This document shows positions 30,101-41,915 of a stretch of DNA of 64,000 bases, in pieces. This DNA comes from Epithemia pelagica. Taxonomy: Eukaryota > Bacillariophyta > Bacillariophyceae > Surirellales > Surirellaceae. The stretch's first letter is position 1. Each line of letters starts with the position of its first letter. The position numbers and the translations under genes were made by a program. The notes beneath the pieces are model-generated. The model was not told the origin of the DNA. It was given only the letters and a program-made list of their open reading frames with translations, and made no database searches. The DNA is taken from NCBI GenBank assembly GCA_946965045.2, contig OX337232.1:186001-250000 (forward strand). Direction: 5' to 3'.

Positions 30101-33100
30101 CTACACTTCATATATTTCTCTACTTTCGTCAGTACTTTCATTGTCACCATCATTGTTGTCATCGTCTTCTTCTGTATCATTCCGTTCGTGGTTCCTGCGC
30201 TTTCTTTTCCTTGTCCACTCTGGAGGCAACCCGTGTTTCTCGCGTAGATTCATTATGATTGGATGATTCTTCTTTGTTGTGTATTTGTATCGAGCTCCCG
30301 GAGATGACGCTGGTCGACACATGAACATTTCTCTTCCATTGGTCGAATGGAGAATCTCGAAGCATGTGAGATCAGTGAATTGAGGTAGTTGGTGGATCTT
30401 CCATCCATCTTCTCTTTCGTCCTTGCATGATACCAAATGGGCAACAATCCCACACTTGGCACATTGACCCACGTTGGTAAAAATGCCTTTCATACCGAGC
30501 TCTTTGCGTTTCCAACGATATTCCAACAAACATATGGCGCATGCAACTCGTCTGTTACCTTCCAATGGGATGGGATAGTGTCCATCTTCACACGTTCGTT
30601 CCCTTGTTGCAGTAGTCCTCCTTGCCAAAGCGTCTACTTCCTCTGTGTGGACATAGCTGCACATTGCTTGTGCGACACAGGTGTAGAATGCATGCCGCGT
30701 GAGCTTCGTGCGTCGAGCGCGGACACGGTCTCCAGCGGACATGTTCCATCCGATGTAGGCATTTAAAAGCATAACATCCATTATGCCTAAACCAGTCTTT
30801 TTGTACCACTTTTTGAAATGCCCATGGGTGGCAAAACCGCCAAAATGTTGTCGCATCTGGTCCCCTTCATCTATCCCCCCCATTGTCTCTTGATACCGAA
30901 TGAGAACTATAGGGCAATTGAATACCTCTTTGTTGGGTCCAACTTGTCGTTCTACCTGTCCTTTGCCATTATTTTCATAACTCGATGCAAAATTTACCAC
31001 TTTCGAGTCCACCCATTGCCCAATGATGATTCCATTCACTTTGTCGTGTGCCAGGTGGATTGTTCCTCGGTTAGTTTTTGTCTTCTTTAGTTGCATCAGT
31101 CTCTTGTTCTACCCAACTCTGTTTGAACGTACTGTACCTGTCGCGAGGATTTTCAGACGATCACGAAGAATAACCAGTAATTGGGGCGCTGCATATCTAT
31201 TGTCCATTGCCAAATGACGGAATCCGTTGGTTTCCTTATGCAACTCCAACGCATAACATGCGTTTACCACAGCCTTCATCGTTGTAGGAAGTTTCTTGGC
31301 CTCCTCTCGTATATAAGAGTTGGTAGCATTTTTTCCTTGATATACGTCAAGGTGGAGAATCGCGTAGGACCTGGAAGAAGCGAGAATGAAGAAGTCTACA
31401 CGAAATTTTTGCGGCTTGTCCTTGTTGTACTGCCTAACAGGGCAGTACCGGGAGCGACAGCCAATTCCACCTTCATCAAAAGCCAAATCTTGAGGAATCC
31501 GAAATGATCTCTTGGAAGCAGCGTTAACAGCTTGAATGAGTTTCCGAAGCTGGTAGCACTTGTCACCGCCCCTTGCAGCACCTTTGTTCTCAAAGTGAAA
31601 GGCTCCTCTTATCTGACGGAATCTGGCCAACCTCATGTATCTCGAAGCCCATCCTTCACTATCGAGAATCTCTACAGAGGGAAGAGCAGTTCCCAGACTG
31701 TACATACGGTTTGAGGTCTGAAAATAAGAGGCATAGCCTCCACCATCCACTGGCCGGAGTGACATCATTAGGACGATGCCGAGGAACCTCGTCATTTCTT
31801 GTGCCGTGACATCCTTCCATTTTTGGGAATGATAATAACCTCGGCGCCCCATCAAACGCGGACGGATTTTCTGGTGAAAGTACTGATTAGTTGCGGCAGC
31901 CATATCGGAAATCAATGAATTCGACAATCCACCAATAACACGGATACAATCTAGTGGAGTATGGAACTCATCCGCTACTCCAGCTTTCAGACCGTCTTCT
32001 CCACGAAACATTGACCTGTTATGACGTTCCTTGCCAATCCACGACAACATATTGGTAGACGCATCAACCTCTTTGTAGTGAAAGTGCAAGTTGTCGATCA
32101 GTACTTTGAGATTTGTTGAATTGTTGGGGTCTTCGTCGTCCGAAACCGAGTCTGTTGATTCTCCATCATCTTTTTGTGTATTGTCTTGGGCAGAATCGTT
32201 GTCATCGCTTTGACAATAATCATCCAATGGATTCTGTGACCTTTGCACGGTATCGTTGAAGTCCAGCTCAAAACCACCGTCGGCATCTTCATCTGAAGAA
32301 GATCCGTTGTCGTCAATGTCATCATTTGCTCTAGCGTTATTTTGCTGTTGTTGTTGTCGACGAGTGGTGACAGTAGGGATGACAGCCATTTCTATGGAGT
32401 TGTTGTTTGGTTGAAGTTGTTGAGCCGCAGTATCAGTTGTCCCTGTCGAGTCTCTTGTATTGGAAGTACCAAAAAGACGTGTGGCAACTTGGTTGATTGG
32501 AGTGTGATTGTTATCTTCATCTCCAGTTGCTGCCTCAAAGTTATTCATTGCTGGAGAGGGTTCACCTCGTGGGGCAGTCATCAAAGTGGCTCGACCCTGT
32601 GCTCGCTCTTGAGTGGACGGTGGATTGGATCGTGTCCGACGATTGGAATGCCGCAAAGATGAATTGCTAGCATTCCTTAGGGCGTCTCTTCTTCGTGCTC
32701 GTTCTGTTGTGGGAGGAGGTGGTGGTGGTGCTCTTGCTGTGTTGCCGCGTCGAGGCGATCGTCGTAGTGCAGGTGACTGTGTGTTGCCGCGTCGAGGCGA
32801 TCGTCGTAGTGCAGGTGACTGTGTGACGTTGTTGCTGCCACCATGAGCCTCGGAAACTTGACTTTGTTGTTGTTGCTGTTGTGTTGCAGATGGTTCACCA
32901 TTTGGCCTGTATGCTTCAATGTACTGACGAAGCCTCTCTTTCACTGTTTTCGTTGATATGAATTGAGACTTGATCCAGTTCTGAGGGACTTGCATAGTAC
33001 TAATCGTACCGTTGTCCCAGATAATGGAATAAGCATTGCCATTTTTCTTTGACGGGCACTCCATGATTTTTCCGACTACACGAACAGGATTGTCAGTTTC

Positions 33101-33607
33101 ATTTGGACGAAAGCGCCGTAGAAAATCTTGGTAGAAGTTATCATGGATCCAAAATTCGTCTGGAGCAACAAGAAAGCGCTTGGCATACGAAAACCGCGAT
33201 CGCTGGTGGTTGTTGCCAGGTGGACGTCGAGGACGATCGTGTGTCTGTGTTGTTTCGGTAGCGACGCCTCCCGGACGGGCAACGTTGGAACCCGATTCTG
33301 TTCCATGTCCGCGTGTTGCTGTTGTTGTAGTAGTTGTAGGTGCAACGTTGGTGGATGAATCCATTGCTTCCGAATTGCGGGGTGGAGGTGCGACAGTATT
33401 GTTGGCGATTGCTTCAAACGGTGGTGGTGGTTGGGGGGGAACACCAAAGGCTGCCTCTGTTACTAAGGCATTGCCAACAGATTGTTCGGGAAGTTGGGCG
33501 GTATCTTCGGTGACATGGTCAATATCTGGTTCGATGAGCGGTTGCGACATATTCGGTTGTCCTGACTCTTGGTCCTCGTTCTCCGCAGGTACAGCTGCAG
33601 ACGACAT
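30101..33607 (-). pseudogene. piggyBac transposase with one in-frame TAG
   Basis: From the ATG at 33607 the frame runs 832 codons to a TAG at 31109-31111, then continues in the same frame to 30101 (1,168 codons in all). The N-terminal 400 residues are Ser/Thr/Gln-rich. The DDE domain follows: AFDEGGIGCRSRY (first catalytic Asp), HLAMDNRYAAPQL (second Asp), GTVRSNRVG and then the stop. Beyond the stop come KTNRGT, GQWVDSKVVNFAS and ETMGGIDEGDQMRQHF (third Asp). After that comes a cysteine-rich C-terminus (CAICLLEYRW, QCAKCGIVAHLVSC) like the piggyBac DNA-end-binding domain. All catalytic residues are present, but the stop lies between the second and third. The element is therefore recently inactivated, unless the TAG is read through. 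Confidence 0.88.
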
Positions 33608-33976
33608 TGCATTTGGTGGACGTCTTCTTCACTATATGGACCGTCGGAATGGAGAATCCTGCAACGATCGGCCCAAATGGTAGATATGTATAAGAGTACA
33701 AAGTTGGGCCATGGGCGAAGGATGATCAAAATGAACAGAAATGAGGAAAATCGCCAATTTTTCAAAGCAAAATATCATGCTATTGACTGTGTATATACTG
33801 TAGACTATCATATATGAAGTTGTTCGGAATTCCAAGAACTTTCGAACGATGAAGTCAGATCTGCATGAAATTAAAGTTTCAGGAAGTTATACCAAGTGGA
33901 AGTTAAGGGAGTAGCGTATAGGCTGCTCCCATATATGGGAGTAGCGTATACGCTGCTCGCTTACGATTGGCGTTAA

Positions 33977-34220
33977 TCCTGATAACTATGGAGTCAAGAG
34001 GTCAAGGATCAAGGTTACAATACGAGTAAGAGATGGTAGATGATAGATGATAGATGATGGTAGATGGTCATGGTCGGTGGTCGGTGGTCGGTGGTCGGTG
34101 GTCGGCCTCACCACTCACCACTCACCCTCACCACTCACCATCAGGGTTGTGTAGTCATGACATATTGAATTCTTCATGACTAGCTGACTATTAGTCAGGA
34201 AAATATCTAGTAGCTACTTT
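33977..34220. repeat. Simple repeats beside the piggyBac element
   Basis: A tagatga-type repeat at about 34035-34060 is followed by about five copies of the heptamer ggtcggt (34072-34105) and then by ccactcacc repeats to 34140. No coding potential. Confidence 0.8.
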
Positions 34221-35217
34221 CCCTCGGTATCAGTGTCCACTGCTTAGCTGTTTTTTGTCTGTGCCACCTTCACAGGTTCCCAAGTGGACACAGACAGAAT
34301 TTTTCGCTTTTCATGCAAATAGAAATTATCAAATTGCAAATTGGCACGCATGCCCAGCTGAATTTTTCGACGTTTGAAACGGACGCAAGCCCAGCAAGCG
34401 TTCCCTGCGTGGATGACGGTTGGCTGTTGCATAATTCGGGGCAAGCTCACAATTCTCTTTTCTTTTGCCAAAGCACATCGTACTTACTGCTTACGAATGT
34501 TACTGGCTTTCCAGGTGAGCTTGATCCATTGCCAATTGCCATGTTGTCAATGACATCACTCATGCTCACTACCAAATGCCACTTTTGTTTGCTCTGCTCG
34601 TGGGAGACGCTACTCATCTGTTTAGTCGCTGGGCAGCTCATTACTCTCATTGTTCATTCTTGTCGAACAGAAATGACTGGTTTTTGCTGAACGCCATAAC
34701 TTTGATTGCATTAAAAAACTCTATACTCTAGACATTCTTTTGTTTATTTACTAGTAGTAGAACGCCAGTGCTTGTCATCCATGAGACTTTTGAGCCTTGT
34801 GAATTCGTTGCAGCTTTGTTCTTTGTTGTGAGCACAACGATGACCCTCAGTTTCGCTATGAAAACACAACAGAACAGCTCTCACAAGCTTGTACCGCTCA
34901 CTTTGAGCACTCTGTGTCGACTACCTAGGTAGGATATGATAATTGGTCAGTAGGGTGTGGCAAGATGGCTTCCCATCTATTTGATGCAAAAACAACATTG
35001 CTGAGAAATGATTGAGAATGACGCTATGATGAGAGACGAGAGAGAATAATCTATCCTATAGAGCATATGGCAGTAGCCAAAAAACAATCAAACAACAAAC
35101 AATTAGGCAAAGAAAAGATAGTCCAGTTGACATCTGGCGGCTTGTCATCTACTCGTACGAAATGAGACAAAAGTAAAGGATCATGCAAGAACAATAGGAA
35201 AGACAGCTGCAGCAGTG
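34221..35217 (-). repeat. Inverted copy of the 1.2-kb TIR element at 47757-48955
   Basis: The sequence from 34221 (ccctcggtatcagtgtccac) to about 35217 matches, in reverse orientation, 48955 down to about 48068. The main difference is an extra stretch of about 115 bases near 34462-34575. It stops before the opposite terminal repeat, so it is a truncated copy or half of a longer relative. A short frame at 34313-34690 and its mirror at 48534-48866 are not convincing as genes. Bases 35218-35430 hold nothing recognisable. Confidence 0.8.
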
Positions 35218-35430
35218 CCTATTTCCAATTTCCAACAATAATGTTAGGCTCCGCTGATCCGTTCTCTCTAATACTAGGGAGCGGGGAGAGACGGAAGAGC
35301 GAATGGTTAAAGCTTTTCGGATTTCGGGTCCGCGGCTAACATGACAGCTACTGCGTGCTGTTCCAATCGCCAGCACGCAGCAGGTCTACACCTTACCATG
35401 GATATGGATTGTGCATTTGGGACTCTTCTC

Positions 35431-36173
35431 TACCCCCCAGCGGGGGTGTTTTTGAGGGAGTAATTTCGTTGAAACACCCCCTTCTCTGTTCGCTGGATCT
35501 TGACGGTAGGCATATCTCATTTCCTCCACCACGACAACAACACGACAATCAAACTTTGTTGTTGCTGGTGACCTCCAATGGCCACCCCATCATGATCTGA
35601 CCATCATATGCTTCATCTGGGTACCATGGCAGTGCATTGTGAGGGACACAGTGGATTCGGGCCACTCTAGGAAATGACCAATACAGTGACGCGTAATACA
35701 GGAACAATAGGAGACCATGATGGCATGAAAATACATGAGAGTTGATGTTTTGCTATTAATGCAGCGCATAACTACCACTGTTATGTGTATTGTAGATCAA
35801 TAGGTGTTCAAACAATGCAAGATAAGAGCCATATTGTCCCATTGAGTTGCTTCGTTCGAAATTGTGAGACGTCGTGTCCGTGCCTGTGCCACGAGGCATG
35901 GCGCCTATGAGTCTGATGCTTAACAGCCTTGACCTTTAAACTTTGGTGATGCAGATGCATTCTACACCATTGGTTTGAGGTCTATGACTGGGAAGACAGG
36001 TTTCAAGAGTCCAAATAGGTGCACAACAACCTGTGCAACACCATGGCCCGTGTTGTTATCGTGGTGGATGGAATGAGATATGCCTACCGTCAAGAAATAG
36101 GTTATTTTTGGCACTTAGAGATGGGGGTGGCTACACGAAATTACACCCTCAAAGCCACCCCCGCTGGGGGGTA
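35431..36173. mobile_element. 743-bp MITE with 10-bp target duplication (MULE-like)
   Basis: The ends are imperfect inverted repeats of about 55 bases. Both start taccccccagcgggggtg and share tttgaggg, gtaatttcgt and cacccccc-type blocks at the same spacing. The ten bases gactcttctc lie directly outside both ends (35421-35430 and 36174-36183). A 9-11 base duplication is typical of Mutator-like elements. No transposase is encoded, so this is a non-autonomous copy. Confidence 0.85.
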
Positions 36174-37739
36174 GACTCTTCTCCTCATTCATTAGTCTGC
36201 TTCCTGCTTCCTGCTGCTAGATGCTGGATGCTGGACACTAGAGTTGAGAGTTGTGATCATTCGATTCCACATTATTTCGTGTAGGGCATAATGAATAGTG
36301 ACAGCCAATGAGATGAGTAGTTAGAAGTTAGAATTTATGTTAGTGTAGATTGTAGCCTCAAGTGTCAAGTGGTATGATGTGGTACATGGTACTCCTACCT
36401 CCTACATGGAGGTTTAGGGGTAGATCTCTCGGCACTTTGGTCTCCACCAGGCCAGAGATCTATTGTTGCTTTCTGTTTCTGGGTTCTAGGACGAGCAACA
36501 TTGACTCAAAGTCATTCAGCATTCTTACATCGTGATAAAGCATCGCAACCTCACCCAAAGGCCATCCCCATTTCTTCTAGGAGTAGGTAGGTAGGTAGGG
36601 TAGATCATGCGTGCAGCAGCAGTAGCAATCGGCAATGCAAAATGCAAGAAGAAACTGTTTGTCAGTTGCCCAAATAAGAATGATGGGGCCCGTTCATGTA
36701 TGGTTGAGTTATGAGTTATGAGGGAAAAGCAGTGCACTGATGCGAATTCTTCGAATGCGACACTGAGAAATGTCGGGAATAGGGCCACATCAGAGAGATC
36801 AGAGCTCATCATATTACTGTGAACGAGGGAACCAAAGGGCCGCCTCGAGGAGGCCTCATAACTCATAATTACAAATAGCAAAGATAATGGTTGCATAAAA
36901 TAGATGATGTATGGACCACGCGGTACTCCTCCTCTACCTAATCCCCTAATAGGAGTAGTTACATCCTACGGGTAGATGTAGCAACACGGACATCTGCTAC
37001 TAGGTCGATTTGAAATTTTATTTTCATCGTGAGAAGTTGGACGATTGTGGTCCCAACGGTCTTGTTGTTGATGATGATGGTTCTAGACCATTGTACCTAA
37101 ATGCCGTCTGTACGTCATCATGCTGAAGAAGACAACCATTACGGAAATCCCGCGTGTGAATTACTGGTGGCTCCTCCATTCCCATTGGTCCAGTCTGCCA
37201 CTGTTTCACATCTCACCTTGATTGTCTCCCATGGTCTAGAGAACCACCCATTTCTGCTGGCTGAGTGACATCTACTTCCGTACTCGTAATAGAGTTACTG
37301 GAGGAGCAATTGAAAGACCTACTCCTAGCTACTCCTAAAGGAGTACTCGGAAAAAATACTCTAGTGCAAGTAGCTTACGTAGCCAGCTCTAGAGGAGTAG
37401 ATTCTAGGGCGTAGATGGCAAACGCGACCGACACAGCATGTCTAGCTCTTAGAGATCTACCGGTAGTAGAGAGGAGTATGAAGAATGAAGAAGTAGGATG
37501 ATCATCTATGATCTGGGACACCTACGAAAATTGTTACCGATGGCCAGTTGCACGTGTAGCCCAATAAGTATTAAGAGCTCTACTTCCAAACATCGCCTAA
37601 TACGGAGCGGGCCATATCAACAAGAAAAATACTTATTATGGTTCCTGATAGTAACTAGAAAGTTAACGTTTATTCTGTCACCTTAACGGACTTACTGTAA
37701 TGAAGAATATTTAATTTTGGTCTTGCACAACTTACTTAG
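36174..37739. other. 1.6 kb without a gene
   Basis: Only short frames on both strands. Small simple repeats occur (gtaggtaggtagg near 36584). I see no motif, RNA gene or element ends. Confidence 0.4.
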
Positions 37740-37925
37740 GATGTTTCCAGTCGTGATACCAGTTGGCTCCGTTGTTTCCGTTGTTTCCATTCGTGATACC
37801 AGTTGTTTCCGTTGTTTCCAGTTGTTTCCAGTTGTTTCCAGTCGTGTGCCCGTTGTTTCCACGCTGTTTCAGTTGTTTCCAGTCGTGTGCCAGTTGTTTC
37901 CAGTCGTGTGCCGGTTGTTTCCGGT
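37740..37925 (+). repeat. Minisatellite array 1, units of gtttccagttg type
   Basis: About 185 bases built from variants of gttgtttcca, interspersed with gtcgtg and gtcgtgtgcc. The minus-strand frames through it translate to repeats of N, W, K, Q, E and T, and are artefacts of the repeat. Confidence 0.85.
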
Positions 37926-38516
37926 CGCCGTTCGCATGAGACTCCCGGCCCAACGAGATTCAGGACTCCACTCATTTTCCTATAGTAAACAATATGCGTA
38001 AAACCAACCAAGGCTCACCACTCACACTCGATGGTGACGAGACGCTAGCACAACAATCAACCCGCCTCCTCTTTGCATACGAACAGCTACTAATAGAGAG
38101 CATCAACCTAGTTGTACATGGACGTATGTGTCGTAGGCCATGGCTATCGTTTCCGCCGTCATCCATCTGTCTTCATCCATCCTCGTTCGCCATCCTCTCT
38201 TTTGCCTGCATCGATCCATTTTCCATTTGTCTTTGTCTTTCTTGATTGTCACCATGTCTACCAAGAGACTCCAGATTCCATGGATGGTTGCGATGGCGGC
38301 TGAGTTGATTGTTGCGTTTGATGTTTGATTGTTTTGTTTTGACGAAGAGCTGTTTGTTGCGTTCGCGCCCACGCCATTGTCGTTGATTGTTTTGTGTTCG
38401 ATGTTGAATGCTCGTCAACGTCCAAGGATCATTCCACCAAAAAAGCCCCCTACCGTGAGCGTGAGGATCCGAGTGCTTTTCAGCCAGAAAGTTCAGGATC
38501 TTTCTTGGGATCTGTG

Positions 38517-38700
38517 TCCAATGTTTCCAGTCGTGTATCAGTTGCTTCCAAGATGTTCTCAGAGTTTCCAAACGTGTGTCCAATGTTTCCACGTTGTTTC
38601 CATTTGATTCCACTTGTTTCCATTGTTTCCAGTCGTGTTTCCACTTGTTTCCGATGTTTCCAGTCACGCTTCCAGTTTTGGCGGTATATTTCCACTCGTG
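38517..38700 (+). repeat. Minisatellite array 2, same unit as array 1
   Basis: The same tttcca and gtcgtg building blocks recur here in the same orientation, more diverged, 600 bases from array 1. The sequence between the arrays (37930-38510) has no convincing gene. The arrays may be the remains of a single block or the ends of an unrecognised element. Confidence 0.75.
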
Positions 38701-38885
38701 TTTCTAGAAAAGTCATTAAATATATTGTTTACCACTGTGTCGTAGAGGACTCAAATAAATGTCCTTGTTTCTAATTGAAATAAATAATAGAGTGTGTGTG
38801 GTTCGCATCTTCAGAAACATATCATCACCACTTATTGGAAAAACTCAATGCTTAAAAATCCTAATCTCTTTAATTGGAAGCAGTC

Positions 38886-39518
38886 TCGCACAAGTTATAG
38901 GTATCCGATCGAGTCGTCTCGATAAGGAGTACACCTTCTTGTGGTTGATTCACTTAACACACCGTAGACAAGACTCGAACTATCATAACTAGTTCTCTAG
39001 GTATGCTATAGAAGACGAGATTGGCGCCATTGACCATGACGGGACTACCAACATTGGCTTACATGTGAGAATCAAAGATACATGTGAGAACCTGTGGTCA
39101 TTGGGAAATGGACAATCATCCAAGGATACGTACAGGATTCGTAGCCACGGTACATTAGAGATATAACCCAGTAGATCCTCGTAGCCTTAGTACATTTGGG
39201 AAGAAATGCACGTAGGATCTCTGTACCCAGTACTGGGGATAATAACCTTAGGTGGCAGCAAAGACAGCCATGGGGAAAGACATACAAATCTAGAATAAAG
39301 CTCACAATCTTAAATCTCACCATTCATCACATCTCTTTGTGTCCTACCTACTCTCCTAGTAGCTGTTGGCCTTTTCCTTGACCTGTGAGGAACTGGCTAC
39401 GTAGTTGGTGACTCCTGAGTGTCCTCTTTGCTCTCTGTCTGCTGAGGCTTTGGTACAGCCTCTAAAACCTAACACTCACCACATTCCTGTTTGGGCAGAC
39501 GCCCTTTAACCTTTGCGA
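38886..39518 (+). repeat. 5' LTR (633 bp)
   Basis: Starts tcgcacaagtta and ends ctttgcga. It is preceded by the target duplication cagtc. The bases after it (gattaacagtctcaac) should hold the primer-binding site; they do not begin with the usual TGG, so the primer is unknown. Confidence 0.88.
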
Positions 39519-40740
39519 GATTAACAGTCTCAACAGACTCTCTGAGTCAGGTTTGTGGTTGATTGTTGTTTGCCTTGCTTGGATTGCTTCTGCTTGTGGT
39601 TTTTCATCATCCCTTGTGGATGGAAACAACATTTTGCTGTTTCTTGTCCATCTTGTTGCCTGTCCCGTGGACTTTGTTGTCGGATCTGGTTGATTGCTGC
39701 TCTCGATTGTCTTCTCCGAGTTTTCACCTCCTTTGTTTGTGAGACGATCGTGTCTTGTTGCTTGGGGGAACTCGCGCGTGGCGATCATCTGATTTTGTAT
39801 TGGGTCAGTTTTCTGTGTAACGTGAACCGAAAATTTGGGGGTGTGTTTTGTTCATCCAGAATCTGGGGACCTATCCGGGGTAACCAATCCAACGGGCAAC
39901 CAGATTCCCAGTCCTTCGAGACTGTCGCATTCCCCCATCCCGTACTTTACGTACAAGTAAGTCGCAAGACTGAAAAGAGGGCGATCCTTGCCAGACCGGC
40001 TGGATACCATAAGGGGGGCGAAGCTTGCCAGACCGGCTGGATACCGTAAGGGGGGCGAAGTTCAAGTACTCAACAGGTACTCCTTCGCGTGTTCCGGCAC
40101 ACCTTTGTCTTTCTCACAACGCATCTGTTGCTGACGCTCGCCAGGCGTTCAGGCTCTCTTCTCTGTGCTGTGAACAGATTTGCGATATCATTCCGTGGAC
40201 GATCAATTCCCGCGACGGTCGCGTTTCTGTCATTTTTGGAGTCACGTTTTGGAGAGTGCCGTGAAGTTCTTGGAGATTTTGATGACGTCATCATCATGAC
40301 TTGGAGTCGCATCTAGAACTGAAATTTTCTTACACGTGGAGATTAAGCTAGGGACTGGCAATCCCGGGTGTGTGGAGACAAGGACAGACTGTCAGACGTT
40401 GCCAACTTAACGTTTACGTTAGTTATGCCTAAACCCTGCAGCGGAAGTGCGCCATATCAAAATAGCTTCGCATAGCGAGCCCATTGGCATTACTCCCAGC
40501 TTGGATCATCTTATCGCTTGGTTGTAATATCACACGAATTCTCTTTGAAGTCTTATAGTACCTGAAGGATAGAGAGTAATCTTCAAGGCGGGGTCTTGGT
40601 GACGAAGGCAGCCCCACCCCATCGGGGGTGTGGCACGCTAATTTTCTGCGTTTGGGGAGACGGATTAGGTTAGACTACCACCTGGTGGCGGCAAGCCAGA
40701 GGGATCATCGGTAGGAACGACAATCTTATCTCACTAGTTT
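39519..40740. other. LTR element leader region with 37-bp tandem repeat
   Basis: Untranslated leader of the LTR element. Bases 39987-40060 are two copies of a 37-base unit beginning cttgccagaccggctggata that differ at one or two positions. No gene is visible before 40741. Confidence 0.6.
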
Positions 40741-41663
40741 ATGAATAAGACAGCAAGAAGTATGACAGAGACTCAAGGCAATGCTGACCTGACTTTCTCT
40801 CTGAGTGTTGGGGAGAATCTAGCACTGGAGGAAACTCATCTAGAAAGTTTAGGTCACATCTTCTGTACTATATTCCAGTGTCCACGATACCTAGTTCCTT
40901 TCTGTGCCTGGATGGAGTACAATGGTTATGATTCTTTTTCTGAGGTTGTTGAGATTCTATCTATGGACATCAAGCTTGGTCTCAACAGTACAAATGGATT
41001 CCTAGCTACAAATGATCCTATTTTGCTACCCAAAACAGTGGAATATGCACTAGAGGACCTAGCTATGTGGGCTATTGACAAGATGCATTTCACGAGAAAG
41101 ATACTCAGTGATACGGACTTACTAGATCTTAGCTACCAAGAGTTTGTTGACTGGCGTGACCAATTTTCCGTCAATCATCTAGATCCTGATCTACTCCTAC
41201 CTCTTCCAAGTCTAGTCCTACTAGATAGTTCTGATCACACGTGTGACATCATCGCGAAACAGATATCTTCGGTTGACAGACGGACCATACTCGGATCCAA
41301 GATTACACTCAAGACTAAAAACTATGCAATACGAGCAGAAGCTGCATATAGTGCGCACCTGTCGACACTCACTTTTCACCGATGTCACACAGAAACCTCC
41401 AATTTACTATGGCTCAAACAGTGGGACCAATCTTGTTAAGTGTAAGACCCAAAAATTTCCTCTAACGGACCCTCTCTCTTTGCCAGCGTATTACCAAAGC
41501 CCTTTCCAATGAATTTGTCATGGACCACTTCCATACAAGACTAGTAAAACAGAACCTTTATGCGTTTTTGTCCGCTGACAAATTCATTGAAAATTGGTGC
41601 AACTGCAACAGTGCAAAACTCGATGATATCAATTTCAGTCCCCGTCACCGATCACAAATTCAC
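40741..41663 (+). pseudogene. Gag-like gene of the LTR element, first fragment
   Basis: The frame from the ATG at 40741 gives 232 codons with a helical capsid-like character (YLVPFCAWMEYNGYDSF, LSYQEFVDWRDQFSVNHL), then stops at 41437. Coding resumes in another frame at about 41487 (RITKALSNEFVMDHFH, NLYAFLSADKFIENW) and runs to 41663. Either two frameshifts or a very short intron (gttaag to tgccag, 41435-41486) separates them. The reading ends at the left end of the two-gene element and resumes in the same codon phase at 47587. Confidence 0.55.
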
Positions 41664-41915
41664 CTGTAACACTACCCGTCGTTGACCCTGCCCTTTTTAT
41701 ATTAATTTTATATAGCAACGTATATCATATTAAACTACAGTCGCTCTTTAATCGTTTTTCCATCTCTCCCTTCATGTGTTGCTTGGAATGATGCCTTCTC
41801 CCTCCAACAGGGACGTACCTCTTCCCTTATTGACAATCGATCTCCATATCTACTTGACGGATGAACAATACAAGCGGTCGGTCATCCCCACCTCCATCTG
41901 CTGATTGATCCCACC

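Larger units (their letters stand above)
29105..33972. mobile_element. piggyBac-family DNA transposon, near-complete
   Basis: The 4,868-base element is bounded by TTAA on both sides (29101-29104 and 33973-33976), the diagnostic target duplication of piggyBac. Its ends are 12-base inverted repeats: cgccaatcgtaa at 29105-29116 and the reverse complement at 33961-33972. A second, subterminal pair (gcgagcagc followed by a/g and tata) lies at about 29137 on the left and directly next to the terminal repeat on the right (about 33948-33960), so the two ends differ in spacing. Inside are a transposase gene on the minus strand and a spliced accessory gene on the plus strand, which converge near 30,060. 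Confidence 0.9.

Noticed and set aside
34313-34690. Frame of 125 codons, repeated as 48534-48866 in the inverted copy
   Set aside because: The two copies diverge by an indel that changes the protein, and the frame has no motif; it is a by-product of the repeat.
38173-38667. Minus-strand frame with repeating N-W-K-Q-E-T, apparently a repeat protein
   Set aside because: It is a translation of the gtttcca minisatellite; the same happens at 37732-38011 in two frames.
37740-38700. CRISPR-like array
   Set aside because: Repeats are short, variable and without unique spacers, and the genome is eukaryotic.
41435-41486. A 52-base intron (gttaag to tgccag) in the gag-like gene
   Set aside because: It is too short for a comfortable intron, and two frameshifts in a decayed element explain the break equally well; left as an alternative only.
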